Assembly (NCBI GenBank): GCA_037954665.1
Contig: JBBMOL010000016.1
Span: 496,001 to 560,000, forward strand
DNA: 64,000 nucleotides
Source of the DNA: Laguncularia racemosa
Taxonomy: Eukaryota > Streptophyta > Magnoliopsida > Myrtales > Combretaceae
Direction of reading: 5' to 3'
The notes below the pieces were generated by a model that worked only from the letters and a program-made list of their open reading frames with translations, searched no databases and had not been told where the DNA came from. The position numbers were made by a program, and so were the translations under genes. This document shows, piece after piece, positions 24,177 to 36,675 of this stretch; within the stretch, counting starts at the first letter, position 1, and the number at the start of each line of letters is the position of its first letter.

Positions 24177-25430
24177 ATGGCAAGTTCATCTTCCATACAA
24201 GCTCTTCTCAAGGAAATCCATGTTTATAAGCCCTTAGAGTCAAAGGTGATACTTAATTAATGGATCTAGTTCTCCAGCCTAAGACAATAAGAGGCCATTC
24301 AAGATAAGATCAAACCAGTTATCTCCTTACAAAAAGTCTCAATCAACATCGCTTTGGTCTAAGCCTTGGTTCATTTGTGGGGTCCAAAAGTTGTTGCCTT
24401 TTGCTTAGGTCCCCATCAATTAAGCCCGACAATGGAAGAATACACCCAACTGCTTAAGGCTTCATCCAACACTAAAAACATATATATTTTAGATCTTGGA
24501 GTGGGGCTTGTAAAAATCTTCAGTGAGTTGTTAAGGCTTTATAAGGCTGAAGTCAACAAGGTAAGATAGATGATTTGTTGACATGGTTTGCAACCCAATC
24601 TAGCTACCATGAAAAGCAAGCCTTATTTTTGTAGATTCTAAGGCATGGCAATAGTATCAAATTCATACATTCATCTTAGTGGAATTCAAAACTATATTAT
24701 TTCCAAATGGAATTTTTCATATCCACATTAGGGTCCTAGAAATAATAACTTAATTTTTTGAAGAAAGGCCCTACATCCCCGCACTCCTCGCTAAGCAAAT
24801 CAGATCTCTTAATCAACTAAAGCAGAGAGGACATAGGGAATTAAAAACTAACATAGCATTGATTATGACATGGTTCGTCAACCACAGGAGATGCTACAAG
24901 CTTGACTTCACTCAAGGGGCTTTTGCATAACAAATTGACCTTATTGATTCCTTTGCCTCCAAAATCACATTACTAAAGGATACTTTTACCTACTATTGGA
25001 TTGACGTCTTACAAGACTTTTGTGCTAAAGACATGTTATGGGTAGCTAAATGGAACTTTTGTACTAGGATGGTATGTGCTTGGAAAAATTATAAGGTATT
25101 TCCCTTGATTAGATTTAAATGGTGCACTAATTACTACCCAGCTACTCTAATCCATCATTCGAGACCTATTCAAGATATAGTCCACAAACCTTCACTTAAG
25201 CCGGTCACTCTTGATTTCCATAATCCTCACATGAGAGTAGCTAATAAGGTAGCTAAACTATCAAAGATCAAAACCTTATGGGAAACTCAAATAGTAAGCC
25301 CTACTATTGACATAAGGAGTCTAAGAGGAGTAGGTAAATATCGAGCAACCAAAAAGTACATTTTTCACTAACTCAAAAAGATAGGTGAAAAAAAAATATA
25401 GGGCTCCAATTGTACTCTAACCTCCACTAG
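24177..25430 (+). pseudogene. X extra ORF upstream of gag (plant mobile domain-like)
   Basis: It starts at ATG 24177 (MASSSSIQALL). Frame 24366-24569 holds VHLWGPKVVAFCLG followed by LSPTMEEYTQLL, the pattern of plant mobile domain/DUF7745-like proteins (a WDP...F.FG...L.PTLEEY..LL signature). Frame 25033-25371 holds the later block with WKNYKVFPLIRFKWCTNYYP and a basic tail. Y has the same ORF in the same place. An ORF1 ahead of gag is known for Ogre elements and its role there is unknown. Several stops make this copy inactive. Confidence 0.6.
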
Positions 25431-25760
25431 AAAACTTCACTCCTGAAATGAGGATATATATGGAAGAAATGCAAGCACAAATGCAAGTCCATATGGAGAC
25501 ATTTGGAAAAGTTAATGTGAAGAATCTAACTAATGATGCAATCAAACTTCAAAGTTGCAATATTAATAAAATTTCTATTTTGCCACATGATAGATTATTC
25601 ATTAACCCCATATTTGCATCTACTTGACACATACATTCATTTTCATTAAAAAAAAAAATCTAACAAGTTTCAAGTATTGATCTGATTCCCAAGTTCCAAG
25701 ATAGCACCTAAACAATTGAACCCCACAAGAAGTCCATATAACACCCATTCTAGAGCCAAG

Positions 25761-27580
25761 ATGTCAAGCAATAACAATAGCAATGCCAATGACAATGCTA
25801 TTTATTAGAGGACGACTTCATTAGATCAAACAATGCAGAACCTCAATGATCAAGTTAAGTTTTTAGTGGAAAGTTTTACTCCTCTTTGATTTACCCAACC
25901 AATTCAAGAAGGCCATTTAGGGAGCCAAAAGGGAAAAGCAATTGAAATCCCACCCCTTGAAAATGAGGAAATCAACTCTAGGTTCAATCTAACATTTGAT
26001 GTTGAACCCAAATTAGGAGTTTGAATCGCATAACATCTTGAAAATCTATAAAGAGAGTTGGAGGAAATACCAAAAGAGATGGAAAGAAAGCTTTTCGAAC
26101 ACTTTGCTAACAAAATAAGAACTCTAGAGGGACTAGATGGATATGAGTCAATTGATATCACTGATTTAACAATTTTTTATGCCACTACCTATCTTGAGAA
26201 ATTTAAGGTGCCAAAGTTTGAGAACTACAATGGCATTAAATGCCTAAAGATGCATACTAGAGTGTCTATCCAAAAAATGAGCAAATATATACAGTACGAC
26301 CAATTAATGGTGTAGACTTTCCAATATAGTCTCATTAGACCTACCCTAGCTTAGTGTGCACAATTAGACATAATCAAATCTGCACATGGGAAAGGTTGGC
26401 TCGAGCATTCTACGAGTAATCTAAATTCAACATTGAAGTTGATCCTTTAGTGTGGGATTTAGGGAGTATTCGCTAGAAACATAGTGAGTCCTTTAAAGAA
26501 TATGCTCAACATTAGAGGACTTCAGCTATAAGGGTCATTACACCAATCCTTGAGAAATAACTAACATCCATTTTTATCAATACATTGGAGAAACCCTATT
26601 TCACCCATTTAATTAGGCAAACATCTTCAAGCTTTGCAAAAGTGGTAGTAGCAGGATGTAAGATCAAGAGTGCTATCACCGTTGAAAAATTGCCAATCAA
26701 CGAAACTTCCAAGGTAACATTATCTAAGACTCTAAATAATATAAAAGGAAAAGAAGCTACAATTGGTATGGTTAATTCTAGTAGAAATGGCAAGCTAACC
26801 CCTCACCTTTCCTTCTAAACACCAAACCTAACCGTAAACACCTCAATCCAACCATAGCCAAGCAATCAACCTTAAAGCAATAAAGCTCCTAGATAATTCA
26901 CCAAAATCCTAGTCCCCTTAAGCTAAATCTTTGCTAGCCTCAAGGTTGATAATCTAATCAATTTTGAAATTCCCAATGAGAGATATAGGCTACCCCAACC
27001 TCAAATGCGAATACCCAAGATATTCTACAAATAGGTGCTGGAGACTCAAAATTAAAATTTAAGATCTGATTGATGTTAGAGTAGTGCAGTTAGATTTCAT
27101 TGAGCTACACATTCCCAATGCCAACAACAACTCACTTACCATCATGGCCCTACCATTAACATGATCATTTTGGAAGCACCTGAACCAGAAATTGATTTAG
27201 ATAAGTTATCAATAGAGCAAGTGGTACGGAACTTGCAACAAGCTGGCTTCCTACTATCAATCAACCTAAATAATAAGGCATAAGCCAGGTTAGCCATCTG
27301 CCAATTATTATTAGAAGGTAAGATCCAAGCATTATACGTTTAGGAAATGCTGATTCCCAAGCCTTGTAAGTTAACAATTCAAAAGGAGTTAAAGAAAAGA
27401 TGGCATGCATGTGATCCTAAGGTTGGTTTATTAAGGCAACATTCAGGGAAGTCTAATTATTTTGTTAACTATTCTATCCAACTGCCGATCCATGAAGAAC
27501 CTACCCTAAGTGGTTGGGGTTTGGATTTCAAAGAAGAAGACAACCCCTAGAATGAGAAGGAGAATGATCAAATGGTTAAC
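25761..27580 (+). pseudogene. X gag
   Basis: Starts at ATG 25761 (MSSNNNSNAND). The frame 26058-26315 has the capsid-like YLEKFKVPKFENYNGIKCLKMH, matching EFLDKFKIPNF...YLKLHARL in Y. Frames 26585-26818 and 27347-27550 hold later pieces, the last ending GWGLDFKEEDNP as in Y. Many stops. Confidence 0.65.
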
Positions 27581-27739
27581 ATAATAGGACTTAACTTCAA
27601 ACCAGTGATCCTAAAATATTACAAAGAACTTGAATAAGAGCAAAAATTCCTAGAAGCTAAAAATATATACTTTTTTATGTTCCCTTGGAAATAAAAACTA
27701 TAAAACTGCCCCATTTAATTACGCAGTGGTTGATCAAGA

Positions 27740-28901
27740 GAAACTCTTAAGTTCTATCATTAGAAAAGCCCACGAAAAAACCTAAAATTGGTGAATCAAG
27801 CAACAAAGTTATAAAGCCAATAGCAGAAGAAGAAAAGGGGTTGTTAGCTTTTTCATAGATGATTAAGTCTAGTGAGTATAAAATAATGGACCAATTATCA
27901 AAAACCCTAACTTAAATCTCCCTTATAGGTCTTCTATTCTCTTCCAAGCCTCACAAAAAAACCTTATTTAGAACTTTAAGGAAAGTGCCACAGGTAATGT
28001 TTATTGAAAAATTAGGACACATTGTCAATTCTATTTCTGCCATTAATCAGATATCCTTTTCAATGGAAGAATTAGGAGAAGAAGGTAATTAACATACTAA
28101 ACCACTTTTCATAGTGACAAAGTTCAACAACATAATTGTTTCCCAAGTCCTCATCAATAATGGGTCCTCCCTCAATGTATGCCCTTTATCCACTTTTAAC
28201 TTGCTAGGTATTGATACAGCTAACATCAAACTAGGTTTTACTATAGTGAGGGCTTTTGATGGTTCAAAGAGGGAAATTGTAGGCGAAATTGACTTGATGG
28301 TGGAAATTGACCCGTAGTTATTTGGAATTCCTTTCTAAGTCTTGGACATACCAAAGTCCTTTAACTTACTTCTTAGAAGGCCTTGGATCCATGTAGTGTA
28401 GGCCATTCCTTCTAGCCTCCACTAAAAGCTCAAGTTCATTTCCAATAGTCAGTTTGTCACTACTCTAGGTGAACAAAATTATGCCATTTATAAAAAAATA
28501 ACCATACCCTACATAAGAGAAGAAGGCATAGATGATCTCAGGCTCTGGGTATTCGATGAAATGTATATGATTACTAGTTCTGAGGTACGAGGATGTAAAA
28601 AGGTGCATTTTAAGGAAGGTCAAGCAAGGACATTTGGTCTTAGATATGTCCTTGCTCCAAAAGAAGAACTTTAGACGAGATTTAGGTAAGGCAAAAGGGG
28701 AAAGAGACTGTATGATGTCTTAATGAATTTTGCACCAATCCAAACAACATTCAACCATTCGGCTAGTGTCGAGATGCTAGTATTTGCAAATGAAGACAAC
28801 TCCAATAAGCTCACAAACCACTAGCGGCAGGAATCAACAAGAATATCTCATTTCTCCTAATCAATCTAAAATTGATTCTCTTTTCCTTTAAATAGCAATA
28901 G
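27740..28901 (+). pseudogene. X protease and linker
   Basis: The frame 28114-28317 shows VSQVLINNGSSLNVCPLSTF. The catalytic Asp of the family D-N-G/D-S-G motif is Asn here (codon AAT at 28156-28158). After the flap-like segment (DGSKREIVGEIDL) comes LLLRRPW, the LLGRPW equivalent. The linker runs to the intron-like segment at 28902, with its last codons PLNSNR matching PIKDNR in Y. Confidence 0.7.
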
Positions 28902-29071
28902 GTTCGCTTTAGAGTAAAGGTGGACCATAATTTAATATTTGTTAAGTTTTTATGTATTTTTCAATAAGTGTAACTCACATGAATAAAATCAATGAAATCT
29001 CGATTCATTTTCTCAATATCATTCTATCTCTTTTCTTTTACTTATTCATTTTTCTTTACACTTTTATCTAG
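28902..29071 (+). other. X intron-like segment between protease and RT
   Basis: A 170-bp T-rich segment starting GGTTCG (donor ATAG/GT-type) and ending in TTTTATCTAG. Coding similarity with Y stops just before it and restarts just after it (NDENQGYL in X, NDENTNI nearby in Y), while the segment itself has stops and no protein similarity. Ogre elements are known to splice an intron at this position. Confidence 0.55.
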
Positions 29072-30160
29072 ATCCAATGATGAAAATCAAGGATATCTCG
29101 TGCATGTAAAGGGTAAAAATATTGATATCACCTATGACCTTATTGAGTTAGTAGTTAGGGATGATATTGATGACCATGAAGTGATTCAAGAGAATTGGCA
29201 AAGCTATGAACAAGGTAGGATTTCCATTGATGAGTTAATTGAAATAGTTAACCTAAGAAATGAAGATAACCCTAAGAATCTTAAGATTGGAGACAATCTT
29301 AATGATGAATAGAAAGGATGGTTAACCAAGCTATTATCTAAATACCTTGATGCATTCACATGGTCTTATAAAGTTATGCCAAAACTTAACCCATCAATTA
29401 TAGTTCATAAGCTACCTATACAAGAGACATCAAACCCAAGAAATAAAAATTAAGATGATTTCAACCTAATATTTTACTGAAAATCAAGAAAGAAAAGAAA
29501 TTGTTAGAGGTTGGGTTTGTTGAGGTATCAAATTATCTTAAATGGGTAGCTAACATAGTCCTTATGATAAAGAGGAATGGGAAAGTTTGCATATGTGTAG
29601 AATTCCAAGACCTGAATTAAGCAATACCAAAAGATAATTTTCCTTTACCCCACATAGATATCTTAGTAGATAATACAACTGGAAACCATCTTTTCTCATT
29701 CATAGATAGTTTCTTGGGATATAACTAAATCGAGACGTCGGAAAAAGATGAGACCAAGATAACCTTCATCACAACCTAAGGCATCTTTTATTACAAAGTT
29801 ATGGCCTTCGGTCTTAAAAATTCTAGGGCAACATTTCAAAGAGCGATGGTCATGTTATTTTATGACATGATGAACTAAGAAATTGAGGTATATGTTGACG
29901 ACATGATCGCTAAATCCAAAGAAGAGGAAGACCATATAGACACTCTGAAAAAGTTGTTTGAGCAATTAAGGAAATACCAATTGAAACTTAACCTAGAGAA
30001 ATGCACTTTTAGAGTTACTTCTAGAAAATTACTAGTTTTATGGTCAGTCAAAAGGGAATTAAGGTGGACCTAGATAAAGTTAAAGCGATACTAGAAATGC
30101 CACCTCCATACACATTTAAAGAAGTTAGAGGACTACTAGGGCATCTGAATTGCATCACTC
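29072..30160 (+). pseudogene. X reverse transcriptase
   Basis: It begins with an acidic linker (29072-29312), then a fingers region with stops (29330-29760). The palm keeps the catalytic YVDD (29891-29902) followed by MIAKSKEEEDH, then LKLNLEKCTFRVTSRK. A one-base shift follows near 30035. It copies RNA into DNA in the intact family; this copy is dead. Confidence 0.75.
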
Positions 30161-30700
30161 AGTTAATCTCATAACTTATAGGTAAGTGCTGCCCTTTTTT
30201 CAAACTACTAAAGAAAAATGCTGCTATAGAATGGAACAAGGAATGTGAAGAAGCTTTCATGGAAATCAAACAATATCTCATGAATTCTCTTATATTAGTG
30301 GCTCTTAAACTTAGCAAGCCATTATTCTTGTACCTGACAATACTATCTAAATCTATGGGGTGTATGCTTAGCCAAAAGGACGAAAGGGGAAGAGAATAAG
30401 TCATTTACTACCTGAGTAAGAAATTTACTAAAGGGCAACAAAAATACTCGAAAGTAGAGAGGACATGCTGTGCACTAGTTTGGGTTATGCATCAACTCAG
30501 ATAGTATACACTCTATTATTCAATTAAATTATCAACTAGACATGATCTCCTAAAGCATTTGGCAAACAAACCAACCCTAATTGGCAAGATTTCTAAATGG
30601 CAAATGTTATCATTTAAGTTCAACATCACCTATATGAACTAAAGTTCTGTTAAAGGCTAAGCTATAGTAGATCCATTGGCTAAGCATCCACTTAAAATAA
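30160..30700 (+). pseudogene. X first RNase H
   Basis: Readable as CPFFKLLKKNAAIEWNKECEEAF..., LNLSKPLFLYL and KFTKGQQKYSKVERTCCALV, the standard gypsy RNase H connection and catalytic helices. The final Asp motif near 30670 (SVKG*AIVDPLAKHP) follows a stop. Confidence 0.65.
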
Positions 30701-30788
30701 TTTCCCAAGAATCACAAGCGCAATTCCCAAATGAAGATATATTGGTGGCTGAAAGTGATTTTAACTCTAAAACAGAAAAGATTCTCAA

Positions 30789-31180
30789 ATGGAGTTATAC
30801 TTTGATGGAGCTACCAATGTATTTAGCTATGGAATAAGGGTAGTGCTGGTTTCACCTGAAGGTAATCAATTCCCTATAGCAACAAAGCTCATGTTCCCAT
30901 ATACTAACAACATCGTAGAATACGAAGTGTGCATTTTAGGTCTCAAAATGGCCTTAGATATAGGAATTCATGAATTAGAAGTATATGTGAACTCCTCACT
31001 CATTATTTGTTAAACTTGAGGGGAATATAAGATGAAAGATCTAAAATTGGTACCTTATCACTAGCACTTATCAAGATTAATAGAAAGGTTTGAAGAAATC
31101 ACGTTCACATATATACTGAGGAAACATAATCAGTTTGTCAATGCCTTTACCGCATTAACATCTTTAACCTAAATATAAAA
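30789..31180 (+). pseudogene. X second (archaeal-type) RNase H
   Basis: The frame 30789-31013 shows YFDGATN (first Asp), NNIVEYEVCILGL (Glu) and VYVNSSLII, where the third catalytic Asp is Asn. The last motif, VNAFTALTS, also has Asn for Asp. Y keeps all four positions, so the losses are specific to X. Confidence 0.75.
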
Positions 31181-31219
31181 AACGGGTAGAAATCCAACCT
31201 CCTAGGATCAAAATTGAAC

Positions 31220-31857
31220 ATAAACCTACTTTTCGCTTAACTGTTGAAGGAAGACAAGACAATAAGCCTTGATATCATGATGTTAAGATCCTACTTTAGG
31301 AAGGAAAGTATCTAGAAAAGGCTAACAAGAAAAAAAAAATGCTTAGAAGATTGGCAAGTCATTTCATGCTAAGTCGATCCATACTATATAGGCAATCATT
31401 TGACAACACATTATTGACATGTGTGGACAAGGAAGAAGTAGACACCCTTATGAAAAAGGTATATGAGGGAATAGGTAGTCCTCACATGAAAAACTACATA
31501 CTGGCTAAGAAAGTCATGAGATTAGGTTATTATTGGTTGACTATATCAAATGCATGAGATGTTGTCATCTATGTCAAATTTATGCTAATAAAATAAATGC
31601 CCCTCTTCAAGAACCTCATACACTTTCTTCACCATAGCCATTCTCTATGTGGGATTTAGACATAATTGGACCAGTTAACCCAAAAGCATCCAATGGTCAT
31701 TGATTCATATCAGTGGCGATCGACTATCTCATCAAATGGGTTAAAGCTTCATTATATACCAATGTTACCAAAGGAGTAGTGATCAAATTCATCAAAAAGG
31801 ACATTATTGCTCGATATGGATCTCTTGAGTTTTATTATAAATAATGGTATGAACCTC
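31220..31857 (+). pseudogene. X integrase, part before V
   Basis: The zinc-binding domain is visible as SPHMKNYILAKKVM with the His pair region and then CMRCCHLC (31547-31580). The core begins PFSMWDLDIIGPVNPKAS (first Asp) and ends KKDIIARYGSLE, cut by the TSD ACCTC of V. It continues at 40159. Confidence 0.75.
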
Positions 31858-33387
31858 TGATCCAGGCAAAAAGAAATACAAAATGAGCGTGAATAAATAC
31901 CGGCAAGTGTATCGGATCGGATCAAGTAATATAGTGAGAGAAGAGTGTCGAACCACGAAGATTGATTAAGTAATAGACCTATATCAATTTCTACTATTAT
32001 TTAGGCAATGATATTTGATGAGATCAAATGTGAATGAATTATACTAAATGCACAAAAAAAGAATTGTGTTGAAAAATGATGAATTGATGGTGGGAAATAG
32101 AATCCACCCTAATTCTACTAATCATATTGCCTTCATGTTATAATAACTCATAGCTATATGGATTTTCACAAGAAATTGACAAAACCTTAATCCTTTTTCA
32201 AGTTTTAAAGTATCATAACCCCAATTTGATTTAATAGCTCCCACTAATTTAAATCAATGGAGGATTCTAATTCACAATCATAAATTTCCCAATTATATGA
32301 TTGCCTAATATCTTTAAAATAATTTCTCCTAATCCCTTAGTGAAAAATTTAATAAAAATATTGCATTAAACACTTAGGTCAATTTCTAATAAAATTCAAT
32401 AACGCTGCTTCCGCATGAATTATTAAATCTTACTTAGGAATTCCTGATAAAACCTAAATTTCTTTTTCGAGTCATTTACATTCCTATGCATTGATTTCAA
32501 TTACAAAATACAATTCATAGCAGGACTTCTTATATGAAAATTCCGTATATCTATATGTCCTATAACATGAATACAATGTCATTTTAGTTTGAATTATGGC
32601 TTCATCATGTTTCCCACAAGGATGATTTAGAACATTATGGTATGAATTGCATAAAAACAACTGAAATAAATAGGTGCAATGGAATTCATATTGAATAACA
32701 AGAATAAACTAATAAATGGCATAAAAGAAAATAAAGTAAATGAAACAAGTGCTATAATCTTCAAGAGTTGTAGAACTTCAATCTTCCGAAATGATTCCTA
32801 GAATTCTTCAATTGAAAGCAAACTTCAGCAAAATAACATTCTTTCTTCAAACTAAAATTTAGAATAACATGAAATGTAAAAGAATTAAAGAGAATATAAA
32901 ATCCTAAGGTTCCTAAGGGAATTCTAATGATTCAAAAGAAAAATAAAAGATGCTAAAACAAAGGATGATAACAAGGATGCTAAAACAAAGGATGATCTCA
33001 AGGTTCACACAAGGGGCCTATTTATAGATCCAAAGAGGAGGAGGATAAGGTTGATCTGAAGAGGAATTGAGTCAGCAAATTAATTAAGATACGATTTTGG
33101 AGAGATTTTCGCAATGGATATCCGAGGACCAATGTAGGCCGGCTCAAGGCCGGCGGCCTTTGATAGTAGCCCGGCCTAAGGCCGGCGGACTTCAATGCAA
33201 TCATCCGCTCGCTTCTTCAATTTTGTGGAAAACTCCTCCAATTAACTTGTAATTTACTTTTGGGTCCTCAAAACCTGAATTTTCACAATAAACCCCATTA
33301 AATATCATATCTTTATATTTTCTTATAATATTGAAATAAATTTAATATAAATCCAAAAGAAAATATAAATATAATGTGATCTTATCA
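31858..33387 (-). repeat. V 3' LTR
   Basis: 1530 bp, TGATAAG...CCTGGATCA on the element strand. TATA box TATAAATA (minus) at 33026-33019. The GC-rich GGCCGGC motif cluster at about 33137-33190 lies upstream of the TATA box on the element strand. Confidence 0.95.
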
Positions 33388-34734
33388 ACATCCCCACACT
33401 TGAACTTTTGCTTGTCCTCAAGCAAAATAATTGAATTAAACAAGAGAGATCCGTCATTGAACTTCTGGTGCCCATTGTTCTGACCATACTGAAACTTGTA
33501 ACTAATATATCTAGTTGAAAATTAGTAGTTAATCTAAATACAACAAATTTTTAATCCCAGTGTTTAACAATCAAAAGAAAAATACTTAGTCCATAAGGAA
33601 AAACATTCATTTAAACTTCATTGGTTATTAGCAAGTATAATCTCCCTCAATTTTACTTCTCTAAAAAAGATAATAAAAAGTGAAAGCATGTGGTATCCAT
33701 TTTTTCCCTAGAATTTCTCCCTTTTAAATTAGTCTTTATTTCACTTATTGTCCTATATTCACATTTTTTTTTATTTGCCTTAATTGATAGCGGAGTGAGA
33801 CTTCACTCTTCTGAGGGACCAAAGCTTGCCCATGTCAACCTGGCTTTCATTAAGGTACTAAATTTTTTCCTTTCCGCCCTTCTCGTTATTGTGAGTTCAT
33901 TGAGTCGGCACATCTTGGGCTCATCACCTAAGTGACCAGGTTTTAAAGGGACCCCTACGAACTCTTCCTCACACTAACATTTAATATTGGATACTCTTAA
34001 CTCACTTTCCTGAGTCATTGGAGTAAAGGCTCTTTTTTTTTTCTTTTTTTTTTTAAGGGATCACTAAGTAAAATATTTCCTTTACCTCTTTCACTAGGTG
34101 TTAAGGTATTCTCAAAGAAATTTCAAGAGAAATTTATCCCAACCAATTTTTCCTTGAAGTAAACTTGCTTGTTTTTTCAACTTAAGGACTCAATCTCAAG
34201 TTCAAAGGCTAAACATAAGGTAAACCCGTTCTCTAGATATTTTACTATTAAATTTTAACTATGTAAACTAGTCACAACAGTTGGCGAGTGGGGCACCAAT
34301 CTAAGTCAATTTCAAGATTTCATTGATGATTAAACACTTAAGGACATAAATAAAGCATGGGAATTGTAAGCTCATGATGTGTGCAATCAATCATTAAACT
34401 TCTACATTTATAATCCCTTCCCCACACTTAAATTGGACAATGTCCTCATTATTCCTATAATAGCACAAAATTAAGGAAAAGAATGTCAATGCAAAAATTG
34501 AAACACTAGTACTTCCCTGGTGTAAAATTGTTCATCAGCAAGAAAATTCCTCCCAAAATGTTTGTCATCCTTGGAGTGTCTTGAATGCACCGGCGGCTCT
34601 AATCTAGCCTTGAATTAGATTTATATATATATATATATATCAACGAAACTAAAACACTATTGTATATACTTATTGAGCATGGGCTGCCTCCCATGAAGCG
34701 CTTAGTTTATAGTTGCTAACCCGACTTTTCCAGT
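33388..34734 (-). other. V 3' untranslated region and polypurine tract
   Basis: Polypurine tract AGTGTGGGGATGT (minus strand, 33400-33388) abuts the LTR. The rest has no gene; it includes an (AT)n run at 34621-34640 and a sequence near 34680-34710 (AAGCGCTTCATGGGAGGCAG, minus strand) that is characteristic of the post-integrase region of Athila-like elements. The deletion joins this to the RT frame near 34760. Confidence 0.7.
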
Positions 34735-35910
34735 TCAAGTTCTCGAATCTCCTAAATCCACAGTTGTGGCATAATTCCTTTGGGCCTCATTTAAGGTTCT
34801 ACTCGCATAATATATTACATGAAATAACTTATCTTTCCTTTGCCCAAGTACCGCTCCTACAGCATAGTTGCTGGCATCACACATCAACTCGAAGGGAAGC
34901 TCCCAATCAGGTGCAACAATCACTGGTGCAGTAGTGAGCTTCTCCTTTAATAGATTAAATGCTTGCACACAATTATCATCAAAAATAAAGGCAGAATCTT
35001 TTTCTAATAAATTACAACGAGGTCTTGAGATTTTAGAGAAGTCCTTGATAAATCTCCTGTAGAAGCCAGCATGTCCCAAGAAGCTTCTGATTCCTTTCAC
35101 TGTAGTAGGTGGTGGTAGCTTCTCTATCACCTCTATTTTTGCCCTGTCAACCTCAATTCCCTGCTTAGATACTTTATGCCTTAAGACTATTCCCTCTCTT
35201 ACCATGAAATGGCATTTTTCCCAGTTAAGAAGCAGATTAGTTTCCTTGCATCTCTTAAGCACACATCTTAAATTTGTCAGACATGTTTCGAATGACTTCC
35301 TAAAAACAGAAAAATCATCCATGAATATTTCAATAAAATTTTCTATCATGTTAGAAAATATGGACATCATGCATCTTTGAAATGTAGCGGGTGCATTACA
35401 AAGACCAAAGGGCATTCTCCTAAAAGCAAATGTGCCATAGGGACAAGTAAAGTTGGTTTTCTCCTGGTCCTCGGGAGCTATATGGATTTGATTGTAACCA
35501 AAATAACCATCTAAAAAGCAGTAATAATCATGCCCTACAAGTTTTTCTAACATCTAATCTATAAAAGGGAGGGGGAAATGATCTTTGCGGGTAGCATCAT
35601 TCAGTTTTCTATAGTCTATACAGACTCTCCAACCAGTTACAGTGCGAGTGGGAATTAATTCATTAGCCTCATTTTGTACTACAGTCATACCACCTTTTTT
35701 TGGTACGACTTGGACAGGACTAACCCATTTACTATCAGAAATTGGAAAAATAATGCCTGCATCTAACAATTTAAGCACTTCTTTTTTTACAACTTCCTTA
35801 AGAGTTGGGTTAAGTCTTCTTTGTGGTTGTACTATAGGTTCACACTCAGCTTCAAGAAATATCCTATGAGTACAAATTAAAGGGTTAATTCCCTTAATAT
35901 CAGCAATGGT
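34735..35910 (-). pseudogene. V reverse transcriptase (truncated)
   Basis: Two collinear frames, 35778-35554 and 35553-34735, separated by one TAG. Motifs: VPKKGG, WRVCIDYRKLN, FLDGYFGYNQI, MPFGLCNAPATFQ and the catalytic FMDD, then the connection domain with FLGHAGFYRRFI and the first strand of RNase H (CDASNYAVGAVLGQ). It ends abruptly after ASRTLNEAQRNYATT, where the frame runs into 3' UTR sequence. A further TAG lies at 35913-35911. Without the rest of RNase H and integrase it cannot move alone. Confidence 0.88.
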
Positions 35911-36675
35911 CTACCCGATAGCTTCCTTATGTTCTCTTAGAACATCCAAAAGTTGTTGCTCTTGATCACCTGTCAAAGAAGAAGAAACAATTACTGGCAA
36001 AGTAGCATTTGTTCCAAGATATGCATATTTCAAATGACTAGGTAATGGTTTAAGCTCAAGCACCGGGGGTTGTGTCAATGACAGAATTGGTTTCTTTTCA
36101 ATGGTCCCCAGCTCCTCATATTGTCGAGTCTTGAATTCATAAACTTGTTCAGCACGTTCTTCTTGGGGTTCATCCTCATCATCACTTCAATCATCTAAAT
36201 CCCTAAGAACTGACTCCATCGTGTCCACACCTGCATTCTCTTCCATGAACTCACAGGAAAGCTCATCAATAATATCAATAGTGTAACAGGATTTACAGTC
36301 ATCAAATTTCTTTGCAGCCTCATGCACATTAAATGTGACTTGTTCATCCATAACTCTCAAAGTAAGCTTACCTTGTTCCACATCAATTAATGCCTTACTT
36401 GTTGCCAGGAATGGTCTTCCTAAGATCATGGGTACCTCTCTATCTTCTTCCATTTCCAGGACTATAAAATCAAATGGAAAGATGAATTTGTCCACTTTTA
36501 CTAGGACATTCTCCACTATACCCTTTGGGTACTTGACACTTCTATCCGCAAGTTGTAAGGTGACATGCGTCTCCTTACATTCTCCAAGTCCTAGTTTTCT
36601 GAAAATGGACAGAGGCATTAAATTTATACTTGCACCAGAATCTATAAGTACTTTTATCAAAATGAAAATTACCAA
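35911..36675 (-). pseudogene. V aspartic protease and linker
   Basis: The frame 36675-36187 has LIDSGASINLMPLSIFRKLG with the catalytic DSG intact, then VPMILGRPFLATSKALID (the LGRPF motif). A TGA ends it at 36187, but the same frame continues as linker to 35914. It is frameshifted by one base from gag near 36640. Confidence 0.85.
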
